Part shown: positions 39,691 through 54,090 of the stretch, piece after piece
Layout: each line of letters begins with the position of its first letter
Numbering within the stretch: the first letter of the stretch is position 1
Assembly (NCBI RefSeq): GCF_025698545.1
Contig: NC_068575.1
Coordinates: 57,111,980-57,175,979 of the forward strand
Direction of reading: 5' to 3'
DNA: 64,000 nt
From: Gossypium raimondii
Taxonomy: Eukaryota; Streptophyta; Magnoliopsida; Malvales; Malvaceae
Made by a program: the position numbers and the translations under genes
Notes under the pieces: generated by a model
What the model was told of the DNA's origin: nothing
The model's database searches: none
What the model saw: only the letters and a program-made list of their open reading frames with translations

Positions 39691-40277
39691 TAGGACTAGG
39701 TACTGTTGTATTATGAGACGGAGTTGACCTTTTACTTTCCATGCCTCTCTGTGTCACTCGGATTTTATAACCAGAAAACCAAAAAAAAAAGGAGCAGCCT
39801 TTGTTTCTCTCATTTTTTTGATCTTCTCCTATCTTTCGTCAATGCCAAGTAGGAAACTCCCTATCTCAATTCACTATAACAGCAGCTCCTATTGATCTGA
39901 TCTTGGTACCCAGTGTAATATTAAGAAGCTGACACAGATCCAAACTACCTCTCTAATTCATACACCTTGATGCGAAATAAATGCCATTTTCTTTCCACAA
40001 CTTACAGATACAGAAGCTGTAAATTCCCATCCCAATTACTAAAGAAGATAAAGCCAAGTTGCAAATTCAAGTTTTATTTGAAAACGATGCATTATCAATC
40101 AATAGACAATTACAAGGGATGGGAGGAAATATGGCTGTGTGATATCCCTGAAGTAAAAATGGGCTGAGTTTTGGACTTATATGATTTAAGTAAAAGTGGG
40201 TCAGAAGAATTGGGCTCATTTGAACCGACATAACCCATTGTTTAATCTCACCAACAAGTAAAATAGTAAGAAGCCGA
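39691..40277. other. Intergenic sequence
   Basis: No gene. The frame at 39967-40167 has no recognisable domain. Confidence 0.4.
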
Positions 40278-40285
40278 CACGATAC

Positions 40286-40633
40286 TAGACCTGTCCATGG
40301 GCCGGGCGGACAGTTCGCCCGAAATATGAGAGGGTTCGGGTAAAAATATAGGCCCGAAATGTGGGCTTAGATAAAAAAACGAGGCCCGTTTAAAAAATGA
40401 GCTGGGCTCGGGCTCAACTTTTTTGGCCCGAGCCCGACCTGAATATAATAAATATATATTTTATTTTTATTTTTTAATTTTAAAATACTTTAAAAATATA
40501 TTTTTTTATTTTTAAAATATTTTTTTTGTGTTTGTTAAAAATCGGGTCGGGCCGGGCTCGGGCTTATTATTTTTTCCTGGGTCGGGCCTGGGCAAAATTT
40601 TAGGCCCATATTTTGGGCCCATGGACAGGTCTA
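40286..40633. mobile_element. hAT-type MITE
   Basis: 348 bp with terminal inverted repeats TAGACCTGTCCATGGGC...GCCCATGGACAGGTCTA. It is flanked by an 8-bp target duplication with one mismatch: CACGATAC (40278-40285) and CACGACAC (40634-40641). The ends are GC-rich with many GGGCCGGGC/GCCCGAGCCC phrases; the middle is AT-rich. Non-coding. The 8-bp duplication and end sequence fit the hAT superfamily. Confidence 0.9.
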
Positions 40634-40641
40634 CACGACAC

Positions 40642-43600
40642 CCACCCCCATAGGATTTAGGAGCCAATTACACATTTTTTTAATTTTTATGAATTTGAAT
40701 AATAAAATATTATGAAAAGGTTCAAATGTAACATAAATAAAATAAAATCAAAACGTGTTTAATTTATGCCATAAAAATTATAAATTAAAAATTAAAAAGT
40801 GTTAAAATTAACTACTAAAAATTTAAGTTAAAAATTTGTTTGATATATTACTTAATTACAAAATTTAATTAGTTTTTTTATAAATAATAATTTTAAAGAT
40901 AAATGTTTAAAGGATAGTGTTAAAAGTATAAAATAATTAGAAAAATCCACATTAAATTATTAAGTATTTTCAACCTTTTTCAATTTGGATGATTAAACAT
41001 GCTTGAAAAAATTAAATTATTGAAAATATTAAATTTTTCAGCAAATTATGAAACAAGATGGACGTCATAATCATCAATGATCCACAAATTTTTCATAATG
41101 TTTCATTTTCACCAGCTAAAGATTGTATTTCACCATTTATCATCCACCAACTTTACTAATACTTTACCGATGATAAAATTTGAACTTAAAATAGATTTGA
41201 AAGGGGATTTACTCATGGCATTCACACATAGTGAAACTCCAAACTAACCGCTGACGAGGTATTTAGTTTATAAAATATAAAATCATTTAAGATTTTGTTT
41301 GGTAGTTAAGAATTTTAAATATTAAAATGTAATAATCATTTGTAAAATTTAATTTAATTATATAAATTATAATTTAAATATTAAAATAGAACCATTACAA
41401 ATTCAATTATAAAAGATTATACATTTGAATTTAATTTAAATATGAAAATAATTTTACATCCAATATAAGTATTATTAAAAGTGTTTTTCAAACCTAAAAT
41501 GTGAAAACTATAAATCTTCTTAAGGATTCAAAAATTAATTGTTTTGTATTGATAATGGATTTTAAAATGTTTTAACCCAAAACACTTATGAAAAGTCTAA
41601 TATTAATGGAACTTTGCTAGCTTTCATTACCTTCTAAAAAGGTTTAACCTATAAATTGATATATAAATTATACCATTTCCCTCACCTTGATACCTAAAAT
41701 TTTTAGTCACAGGTGGAATCGAACTAATTTTTCCTAAGTTAGTATCATAATTAAATCATCCATTAATCAAATCATTAAGTTTATTTAAAAATGTTTAATC
41801 TATAAATCGATACCTAAGTTATGCCCTGCACTTAAATTTTTCTTTTGACCACAAGTGATATATAAACTATTCTTATTACTCATTTTACACCAAAATGTTA
41901 TAACCGTTAAAAAAAATTAACCAATAATAGATCGTCACATCACATAAACTTTTCAAAAAATAATTCTTTTCATTCTTTCTTTTAGATCATTTCTCTCTCT
42001 TTTTTTCTTTCTTTCTTAATTTGTAATGTCTAGCAATGTTAAAAATGCTCGAAATTCACCCTCTCGAAACTGAGACATTGGTGATTATTTCTGTTTTTGA
42101 ATTTCACTGCCTCAACTTAATGAGATAAAAAAAATTATTTCATCCATCAAAACTAGTGTTCTCAAAATCAGACTAGTTGGACCGGGATCTGATCATAATA
42201 TAGGTCTGGAGATAGGGGTTGAACGAATTGACCTACGAACCAATACAAACTGATTGAGTTGAGCTAAAAAACCAGTTGAATTGATTTTCTTTATTTTAAA
42301 TATATGTATTTTATTTTATGAGTTTTTTAATAATTTATTTGATCGAACTAGACAAATTGATCAAACTGGAAACATGTGACTTGACCAATTTAACTATTAG
42401 TTTGATTCTAAAATTTTGATCAAAACTAAATGCTCACATTTGTTTAAGAAGCCCAAGACGAGAGGAAGAATATAAGAAAAATATATGAAGAGAAAATAAT
42501 GCTTTTTTGTCTTTGTTTATGAAAACAATTTTAATTGGTTATTTTAAAAAAATGAACATAATGATTTAACTAACGTTGAACTAACGAAGGTAAAAAATTA
42601 ATTTAGGTATTATTTGTGGTAAAGAAGAAAAAATGCTTAGGAACCAAAATGGCAAAACGATATAGTTTAGACACTTATTTATGAGAAAAGTTTTTTTAAG
42701 AGGCTTAACGGTTGAACTACTAGAAGTACCAATTTAAGAAAAACATAATTTATGTATTCTATGTATCAAAAATATATTTTAGATACCAAAATAAAAAAGA
42801 AATTATAATTGAAGTACTAATCTGCTATAAATATGGCATAAAATATGGTGGAAGAATTAAACCTGAGGGTGATATCCTGGGGCGGGTAACCCAAGCTTTT
42901 AAGAGAAAACAATAATAGATGAGGGTGCAGTGTAGGGTTCCAAAGAAGCAGGAGCAGGAAAAGGAAAAGAAGGGGAATTCTGGTTCAACGAATCAACGCA
43001 TCGGAAATGGTAGGTGATGATCATAAAAACCTTAGCAGAATTCATATTTTAATAAATTCAGCTTCAAGGACAAACTCAATTACCTTCAATATCTTAACAT
43101 TACAATTGTAATTTGCAAATCAAGCGTGAGTTAAAATAGCAGGCAAAACATTGAGTGAAATAAATTCAACCCAAACCAAGTTGTATTAGTGCTTACAAAT
43201 TAGTGGTATTAGTGCAATGTGTTTATTTAAGATTTTATAATTAAACCTAGTTGTAAGTTGTCAAAATCTCAAGCGGGGCCCCACACCATCTTCCTCGTGT
43301 TGACCACTAGTGTGTCTTGTTAAGACATGTCACGTTACTTCCTCAGTTCTTTCGATGTCAATGAATGGGTTTTCCCCCTTTTATGGCGAAAGGGATTTAT
43401 GTCCCTAAACAAAAGCAATTTTTTGTCCCTGTAATGCAATGCTGGCATCTTAGAAACTGTGTAATCCGATGCATTTTATTGCTTTTTCAAGTTCATAAAG
43501 CAAATCCTGGGATGCTTAAAAAGAGAGTTTGGGGATTATGAACTTAACCATCATGCACCAATGGAGATTCTGATAGATAGGATCCTGTTTTGTTCTTTTC

Positions 43601-43840
43601 AAGGCGGAAAATCACATGGGGTGAAAAGTGAAACTTTTCAATGGCAGGCTGTTATAATGAAATGAAAGTTGAGATTAGGAGTTGCCCTTTGACGAAAGGC
43701 AGGAGAAGAAAGGAACAAAAAGGGAGGGGGGGGGGGGGAGTAAAAGGTCAAACTCAATGACTCTAGTAGGCTAGTCGAAAGACATTTGTTTTCATTTATT
43801 TATTGTTTTGAATTTAGGCTGTCAGCTAAAACCGACTCGT
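40642..43840. other. AT-rich intergenic sequence with a possible MITE remnant
   Basis: No gene. About 42149-42430 begins AGTGTTCTCAAAATCAGAC and ends in text whose reverse complement is AGTTTTGATCAAAATTTTAG. It has repeated GAACTAGACAAATTGATC-like phrases and could be a decayed hAT-like MITE (low confidence). A T/C-rich run lies at 41955-42020. A 13-base G run is listed separately. Confidence 0.4.
43726..43738 (+). repeat. Poly-G tract (13 G)
   Basis: GGGA followed by 13 consecutive G residues, about 740 bp upstream of the kinase start codon and upstream of its likely first 5'-UTR exon. Confidence 0.9.
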
Positions 43841-44063
43841 CTCAGTTTCAATTCGTTGAATTCAACCATCACAAAAATAGTGGTACACAAAGCTTGAGTT
43901 AGGAAAACAGTCCTCGCTTGTCCAATAATCCCAACCAAACCATCTGATTTTCGAAGGATAACCCACGAAGCAAAGCTCTGCAAGAAACGAAACCACGACT
44001 TTCATGGAAATCTCCCAAACCAAACCCTCTTGTACTTGAAATATTCGTCAAGTAACGAATGAG

Positions 44064-44409
44064 GTAAGCCCTTAGCTTTGCTTAATTTTAATTTACATAT
44101 CTATCTCCTATCAACTTCAATTACCTATATTTACTTGTGCTGTATTTTTCTAGAACCTTGTTTTTTCATTTGCTTCTCCATCGTTGACATTCACATCTTG
44201 TTTCTTCAACCGGGTTTTCCTTTAATCTTCACCCTTCTTGCGTTACATTGACCTTTCTTTCCCTCTTTACATTGACGGTATGTTCTTTGCCTTTTTCCCT
44301 TTCCTGCTATTTTGGACGAATTCTTATTGTTAATCACCTTTCTTTGATCCTTCAACTTTTCTTTGGCTTGTGTCGTTTAAGATATGATTATCATACTGTT
44401 ATTTTGCAG
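44064..44409 (+). other. Predicted 5'-UTR intron of the PBL19/20-like kinase
   Basis: Donor GAATGAG|GTAAGCC and acceptor TTATTTTGCAG|ATTTTTG, 346 nt, pyrimidine-rich 3' half. The acceptor-side exon is conserved in the inverted copy. The region before it (43840-44063) is the likely first non-coding exon and core promoter. Confidence 0.6.
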
Positions 44410-44464
44410 ATTTTTGTAGCGGGAGAAGATCTGCTATTTTTATAGCTCTTTTAAATATCCTGCA

Positions 44465-46663
<2,199 letters not shown>

Positions 46664-47339
46664 TGTAGTCAGTAGTGGGCTACTAGTGGATGTTAGCCAT
46701 AGCGGCAGTGATTGTTAATTAAGGAAACATTTGATTAGTGGGTGGAGAGTGGCGTGATAGTGAGCAGGACAAACTGAATATGAATATGATGGTTTCTTTA
46801 GTTTAAAACGCCAATGATCATCACTATATAATATCAATCTCTCTTCTTTTTTTGTAGAATGATAATATTTATTTATCAAATTAATCAAATCGCGGCCTCC
46901 ATAAAAAATCTGTGATTGTTGATGAAGGAAGCATTTGATGAATATGATGGGTCTGCACTTTTTAATCCCACATATTAAGTGCTTTCATCTTCTAACCTTG
47001 GTCCTACCCTACTCTGGGGATACAAGACTAATGAAATAAATAAAATAAAGCAGGCACACCTCAACACTGAATATATCCTTCATACATGTTCACATTCATC
47101 CTGCTTAGGTTTAGCATATATTGTTATGTATTAGTTCCACACTCTAATCAATCGTTCAAGTACTTTGCCCTTTCCCCCTTTTTGATCTTAGAAAACAGGC
47201 ACGGGTACGGAAAGAAGTGCCTTGGAAACTTCACTCCATCAAAACTTCAGCATTAACACAAATGATAAATCTTTTTAACATCTTTTTTTTTCACTCAAAA
47301 TTGATACATCAGTCTGCTAAAAAAAGCAAGATGATGGGA
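46664..47339. other. Kinase 3' flank and FLZ 3' flank
   Basis: No gene. It holds the convergent 3' ends of the kinase gene (plus) and the FLZ gene (minus). Confidence 0.5.
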
Positions 47340-47764
47340 TTAGGCCACAGCAACCGTGCCGGTCCGTACAGCTTTGTTAGGAGTGGAGTTCTGGGCATCT
47401 GATTTTCTAAGAGATCTACCCGATTTCCAGTTCTTTTCTCTTGCTTCATCCATCTCCATCTGTTCTTGTCTACACTCTTTGCTGCAAAACGGCGTATTCC
47501 CTCTGCAAAATTTCCAAACAAATATACCCATCAATCACAACCACTCAAATCAATGAAAATTTCCCATCTTTACTAAATATCTAGTATTAACGTTTTCACA
47601 GTTAAACACAAATTAATGAATTTAAAAACAAACGAATAATAAAGGACTAACCTGTACATGAAAATATCGGAATCGCGAAGCGGTTTGCGACAAAGAGAGC
47701 AGGCATCGAGATAGTGCGCCTCGTACCGATCCGCTTGACCAGCGTAATAATAATAACCCGACAT
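47340..47764 (-). CDS. FCS-like zinc finger (FLZ, DUF581) protein
   Basis: Predicted 91 residues in two exons, 47764-47652 and 47502-47340, joined in phase with consensus borders (TACAG|GTTAGT; TTTTGCAG|AGGG). The FLZ domain fills residues about 18-58: LDACSLCRKPLRDSDIFMYR, then GNTPFCSKECRQEQMEMDEA, with zinc cysteines C22, C25, C44 and C48. The N-terminus is Tyr-rich (MSGYYYYAGQ) and the tail is basic. Plant FLZ proteins are adaptors that bind the SnRK1 energy-sensing kinase. This is a short family member with little beyond the domain. The start is the first ATG of the frame, with a plausible leader upstream (47765-47870). Confidence 0.92.
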
Positions 47765-47870
47765 GACTCGCCGCTATCAACACAAAGGAAAAACAAGGAA
47801 GAGTGGCTATGCCTGTGAGGGGGGAGAGAGCAATTGAAGCTTGGTTGCTATATTTAAAGTACACGGAGCT

Positions 47871-49103
47871 TCGAGACTTTTAAAATGGGAAAGCTTTGAC
47901 TTGGGGAAATCAAGTACTACCCGCTCTATTATGTAAACGCTAAATCCCACCACTTGGTGGCAGGTGTTAAAATTTCATTGGGCTCTTGCAAACATAAGTG
48001 GTTTAGGATGCGCTTCTGTGTTATACAAATGCTAGATTATAAGTAGGCTATCTTCCCTTTCCCTAAAAGTTTATTTTATGAAAGTGGTGCTTTTCTTTTA
48101 CTATTTTTCCCTTTTCTTTAATGATAATAATTTATGAATAAGAATAATATTCTCTCTCTCTCTTTTTCTTTCTTTTTTTATTTTTGCATATTTTTCAGTT
48201 GACTCCCTCTTGTGTTGGGCATTTCTCGTACACCCATGAAATTTCTTATTATTTAATGTGTTTGGATGTTACTCCGGATTCTCTTCTCTTAGACATTTGG
48301 CAATGAAAAAAAAGAGTATGCATGATTCATTTTAGCTAGCGGTATATTAGTTTCCAACAACGGCCATAATCGTTTGGCCTGGACATGCTCTTTTCCATTA
48401 ATTGCTTGCTGTCCCAAGTTTAATAAATAATTATTGGTGCTTAAGTTGCTAATGAATTTCCCTTAGTAATTAAACTAACCAATGCTAGCATTTATTATGG
48501 TTCAATGAACTCATCTCTGCCGTAATCCAGATGATACATACGTTGCCTGTATATTAGTGAAGTGTTAGACATTTGTTTCAAGTAGCGGATATTGCCTTAA
48601 CCTTGTCGTTTACTGCCATTGGTAGTATTCATGAATGATGGTCCATGTATTGTATCGCATTTCTCATACAAATCAGCTACCATTCCTTTGTTTTGCATAT
48701 GATTTGATTGATAGTGAACCCTTTATAATTTATTTTATTCTACTCACCAGTTTTCATAAAATAAATGTAATTATATTTTAATTACCAATTTGTTGAATTA
48801 TATGCATATTTAAAGAAAATCGTGGGTGTCCATAAAATTAAGAATAAATCAATCATAAATGGTGATGCAACTGTTTGAAATTTGATGGGAAATTATATAA
48901 AAGATTGAGAGGGGTTGTTTAGCAATTATGGAGGAGATGGGAACAGTATGGGAACCTCAATAATTTGAAATTCCTTATCAGTATGAAATATATTGATGGG
49001 AAAAAAAATTTGTGGGCGCTTTCATGAATCTTCTGGAGGAGTGGACCACTTGTTTTGGGTCCCTTTCTTTGCTTTACGTCCAACAATGAGTAATAAGTTA
49101 TTA
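47871..49103. other. Intergenic sequence
   Basis: No gene recognised. A short CT microsatellite lies near 48151-48163. Confidence 0.45.
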
Positions 49104-50076
49104 GGGTAAACTAACTAATTGGTCATCTAATTTTTAGGGTCTTTTCATTTTGGTCATTTAAAATGAAATTCTTGTAATTTGATCATCCAACTTTCAATAT
49201 GTTTTCATTTTAGTTAACTGTACACTCCACACCATATTTGCACTTTCATTTTGGTCACCCAAAAATATATTTTTAAGTAAATCAAAGATTAAAGTGAAAA
49301 GTGGTAGAAATTAAAATAATACATAAAAATGGTTAAATTGTACTTGTTTATCTTATTCCTGAAAATTCTAAATTTGAGTTTTGAAATATAAATTTTAAAT
49401 ATTAATATTCAAAATTATAGTAGCAAATTGGTTGGCATTATCAATAGATAAAAATTTCAACAATTTATTTTGATGGTTTTGAATTATTTTAAAAGATTAT
49501 TAATGGAAATGATTGTCTTTAATAGTTGTGTACGAAACCCAAATTTCTTTTGATTACATGATATTGAATCTTCTATGCTAAGCTAAAAAGAAAAAGAAAA
49601 AGAAAAATCCTTACAATTAATTTTATTTTCACTCCAAACAAAACTTATAATTTATGCATAACTTCTTTATCCAAACGAAGAACAAACAATTAATTTAATT
49701 AATTGAAAGCATTTTTCTTTACTTTTAGCTTAACATGGAATATTTAAAGTTATATAAGAATTTTATTTTCGTAGATAGTTATTAAATATGAGTTATTAGA
49801 GTTGATTTCATTAGGGAAAATTTGAATTTTAAAATTTAAAAGGAAATTAAAATTAATTTTAATATTGTAATAACAAATTTATCAATATTATCAATGGATA
49901 AAATATTTTCAATAATTTATTCAATTTATTTTGAAGTTTTTAAATTTAAAATTTCAATATTAAAAAAGATTAGAATTTTTAACGCTTTGAGTGACTAAAA
50001 TGAAAGTATTTTAAAAGTTGAGTGACCAAAATGAAAGTTCCCTAAAAGTTGGGTGACCCAACTAGTGAATTTACCC
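49104..50076. mobile_element. Non-autonomous TIR element (MITE/MULE-like)
   Basis: Left end GGGTAAACTAACTAATTGGT and the reverse complement of the right end, GGGTAAATTCACTAGTTGGG, form long inverted repeats. They continue as repeated TTTTCATTTTGGTCA phrases over about 150 bp on the left and as CCAAAATGAAAGT on the right. The body is AT-rich and non-coding. Target duplication could not be defined. Confidence 0.75.
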
Positions 50077-51960
50077 TATGATTATTAGGAAGGTCCACAA
50101 CTTGTGGAAAAAAATAAAAAAGGAATAGAACCTATGAAACCGAACTCGGAGCTGAGTAGATGTAGGCCCCACTAGCCCAACAAAAGCATCGAATAGTGGG
50201 GCCCGCATGACGCATGATCCAGCTTGCCCTTTTTCCTAGGTCCTTGTCTCCGGGGCCCATGGATGCTGCCCGTGTACCCCGGTCAGCTTCTCCCAACGTC
50301 CTCCTTTTTAATTGCCCGGGACGCGTGCACCTCCATGGGAATTGGGTGATCACCAGCGCAGCACCATAGAATTCATCTGCACGTGCTACGTGGCAACTAT
50401 GTGGAAGAATGATTCGGAGTTCTAGGAACGGTCACGATTTCTTGTGGTAAACGGCGGATCTCGTGCCACGCTGGACCCATCACGATGGGGGAGAGGGGTT
50501 CACTTGCAGGTGATTCTTGTCCGAACCTCCCCACGTTGGAGCGTGTTTTACAATGCCTGCGAGTGGCCACTTTTGTTTTGATGTTATTGGCATAACCACT
50601 CTGTTTGCTCAGCAATTTCATAAATAAATAAAAAGGATATTTTAATTTTTTTGTTTTTTATATTTTTATCAAATTATCATAAAATAAATGAAAATGATTA
50701 ACTTTATTAATATATATGTAAATTGTCACATGGATAACATATTAGTATTTAATAATAGTTATAATTATTCAACAACATTGAAATTAATTGTTAAAAGAAG
50801 TTAAAAATACAGTAATTTTATAATAGGGGAAAAAGGGAAATAGGTTCCACCTCCTCGGGAGATTTTTGGTTGGATCTTGTTAATCATTTAATTCCAAGTT
50901 TTTACACTAATATAAATGTGGTTAAATGACGTACTTTGTGTAGTGGAATTGAAAAGTAGGTTTACATGTTGATTGTGATTTGTACGAGGCAACATACAAC
51001 TGCTTTTTGTAAACTTTATACTACCAATTACAAATGCGGAGGGTAGGGAAATAGGTTTTCGTGCTTTTAAATCTCTAACCCACTTGCGTTGCGGGAACAG
51101 TGGCAATCGCACTGGACTGGACCACTAATAGGCCGCATGTGTGGAATAACATTGCTACTTGCTACACCACCAATATTCCATCGTCAAATCAAATCAACTT
51201 CAATTTAAATATCTAATTCTCCGATCTTTTTCTATATAACCAAACTAGATCGATTAATATGTTTTATTTTTTATTTAAAATACATATTAAATTAATTATT
51301 TTTATTAAAATTTCATCTATTTTTATGGTTAAAAACTAACATGACTAATAAAATAATACCATTACCACTAGATAAAATTTTAACAAGATTAATTTACTTT
51401 TAATAGAAGGGTAAAATATAAATTGATTCATTTCCTGGTAATTTTATCCTATTTGTTACTACTGTCTTTCAACTACATAGCGCAATTGGATTAAAGTAAA
51501 TCCAGCTCTCCTCCCTCAAATCTGGTGGATAAATGAGGGAAACAACAAAGAAATGCTAATGAAAACACAACTCCCCTCCTTTTGTCTTCTCAAAAAGGGC
51601 CTTACCACTCTCATTATCCATATCATTACACTACTAAATACGTATGACCTTGGCTCCTAATTGTTAATTGAGTTAGTTTCCGATTTGTCTGGTTTGGGTT
51701 TTGTGATCCTTTTGCCATGTATGTAAGTTTAGTCTTTGGTTGATTGTAACCCCCTTTCTTTGATCATAGTTTTCATATTATCAAAAGAAAGAAAAAAACT
51801 AATAACAACAAATAATAATCATCTAAAAATATATATTTTTGGGATAAAGAAGACACAGTTTAATGGGGGCGTTTAGTACCTGAATGTTGAAGCTTATAAT
51901 ATTTTGTTTGAAGCATTTCTCTAATAAATTAATTTCATAATCTTTTTTCAAATAAATAAA
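50077..51960. other. Intergenic with a GC-rich island (50100-50620)
   Basis: 50100-50620 is far more GC-rich than its surroundings and carries CACGTG and TACGTGGC (G-box/ABRE-like) motifs at about 50381-50395. Open minus frames at 50132-50353 and 50397-50621 have no recognisable domain. The rest is AT-rich, with no gene seen. Confidence 0.4.
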
Positions 51961-51962
51961 CT

Positions 51963-54090
51963 TAGGGATGGAGCGTCTTGATCACTTGATTGGTCAGTAC
52001 ATTGAGGTGAGAAATTATGGGAGCCGTTAATGCTTTCTCGACCTCGTCTTTTCTTTGTCGTGCTCAAACTCAACAGGCGCTTTGGATTAATAAAGTACTG
52101 TCTATTTTCCGTAGTGTTTCTGGTCATAAAATTAATAGACAGAAAACTCAAATCTTTTTTTTCGAGCAATGCATCTGAAATTATGATTTCGGATATTAGT
52201 GGACGGCTTGGGTTTACAGTGGTTTCAGACTTAGGTAAGTATCTAAGGATGCCCGTCTTCCATAAAAGAGTGACTCTTAACACTTTCCAATTTGTGGTGG
52301 ATAAGGTGCGTTCTAATCTTAATGGTCGGGATGCTCGTCGCCTTTCTATGGCTGGTCAACTACTCTTGTGAAGTCAGTTCTTCTCGCCATCCTGAATTAC
52401 TTTATGAGTACAGACCGTATTCCACGTATGGTGTATAAGAACATTGAGAAAAATTTGCCTGTAATTTCTTATGGGGGTCGTATACTACAGCTAGGAAGCC
52501 TGCACTTGTGAGTTGGAATGATTGCTGTAAGCTAGTTGACTTGGGCGTCTCGGAGTCCGCTGTGTTGTTGGTCAATAAGATTTTTCTTCTTAAGATGGGC
52601 TTTAAGCTGTTGACCGATACAAATGCGTTATGGGTTCGCATCTTGTGGAATAAATATAATATCCATGAGATGATATCACAATCTATTGAACGTAGCAACT
52701 GCTCCATGTTTGGGGATCTCTCTCTAAGGTGTGGAGTGAAGTGAAGAGTGGCATTACATGGGCAATAGGGGATGGTGGCTTAATAAACTTATGGAACAAT
52801 GAATGGCTTACTGACATAGGTCCTCTTAGATATATTTACAGTCGTTATGAGCATTTGGACGAAACTCTCCTTTTAGCTAATATGGTAACTAGTCAGGGAT
52901 CTTGGGATTGGCAGAAACTAAAGTCTTTGTTGCCGCTTTCCATCGTTGATAAAATTTCAGGATTGATTCCTCTAGCAATTGATGGTGGTCCCGATCAACT
53001 TGTTTGGAAATGGATGTCAGGTGGCCGGTTCTCAACAGTTGCCACTTATAATCATTTGGTTGTGCGTAGAAGTGGAGCTTCTGGTCGTTTAGATACTGAT
53101 ATGTGGAAGGTTGAAGCTCCACAACGTGTCAGGAATTTTTTATGGTTATTCAGTCGTTCAAGTCTCCTAACAAATAAAGCTAGATGCCGCACAGGTATGA
53201 GTGATGATAATCACTGTGGCAGATGCGAGGGAGCGATTGAGACTACTCTAGCGGTGAGGGACTGCATCTTTCCTAGTGGGGTCTGGAAATATATTATTCC
53301 ATGTGATATTTGGGAGTTCTTTGCTTTTCCGCTACAAGATTGGTTGCGTTGGAACATACAAAATGCTGGACACATTAATTCGAAAGGAGAAGGGGCAACC
53401 TTGTTTTCAATTATATGCTGGCTGCTGTGGAAGATTGGGAATGATTTTGTGTTTAATTTTATGAGCAGCAGCAGCAGTGAGATAATTGGAACTGGTGTGG
53501 CCTGGGATAGGAGTTTTACGAATGCTCGCTTGAAGACTAACCTTGCTTGTTCGAGTTCTCATGGTATTGGTTGGCAGCAAGCGGCAGCAGGTTGGATCAA
53601 TTTGAGTGTTGATGGATCATTTGCTTATCACCTTTCTCGAGCATCTATAGGGGGCGTCATTCGCGATTCTACTGGTGAATGGCTACTTGGTTTCTCCATG
53701 AAGATTGCAGGGTCGGATGTATTCCAAGTTGAAGCCCGAGCGATATACGAGGGGATTAAGCTTGCATGGAATAGAGGCTTTCGCTGTGTTGAGGTGAATA
53801 GTGATAATGCGAGTTCCTTTGCAGAGGCTACGATGTTGACAATACAATTACAGAAATGCAAATGATTCATTCACCACTCAGACGAAATTGGCAAGTACAT
53901 TTCTGACATATTTCAAGAGAGGGCAATAGGGTGGCTGATGGATTGGCCAAGGTGACTTTGGATGACTCTCAACAACAGCAAATTTTTCTTACCCCACCTC
54001 ATTCGATCTGTTCTTTGTATATGGATGACTTGGGGTGGATAGGGAGTAATTTGCAGACTCCTACTTCAGATTACAGTTCAAGTGACAAGG
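51963..54090 (+). mobile_element. 5'-truncated L1-type LINE
   Basis: It begins within the reverse transcriptase (MERLDHLIGQYIEV), then lacks the FADD catalytic segment. It continues through the thumb (SGHKINRQKTQIFFSSNASE; DLGKYLRMPVFHKRV), the zf-RVT region (VWKWMSGGRFSTVATYN; WKVEAPQRVRNFLWL) and a C-terminal RNase H (NLSVDGSFAYHL; FQVEARAIYEGIKLAW; EVNSDNASSF; GNRVADGLA). Breaks include a stop near 52027, one extra T in the run at 52155-52162, further shifts between 52370 and 52730, and a stop near 53863. One frame of 378 codons (52729-53865) covers zf-RVT plus most of RNase H. The 3' end is A/G-rich with no clear poly-A tail or target duplication. It is dead. Confidence 0.85.

Noticed and set aside
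42149-42430. Second hAT-like MITE
   Set aside because: End similarity is too weak and no target duplication was found; mentioned only within the spacer entry.
49104-50076. Assigning the element to Mutator by a 9-bp target duplication
   Set aside because: Flanks are both rich in TTATTA and no convincing 9-bp match could be fixed.
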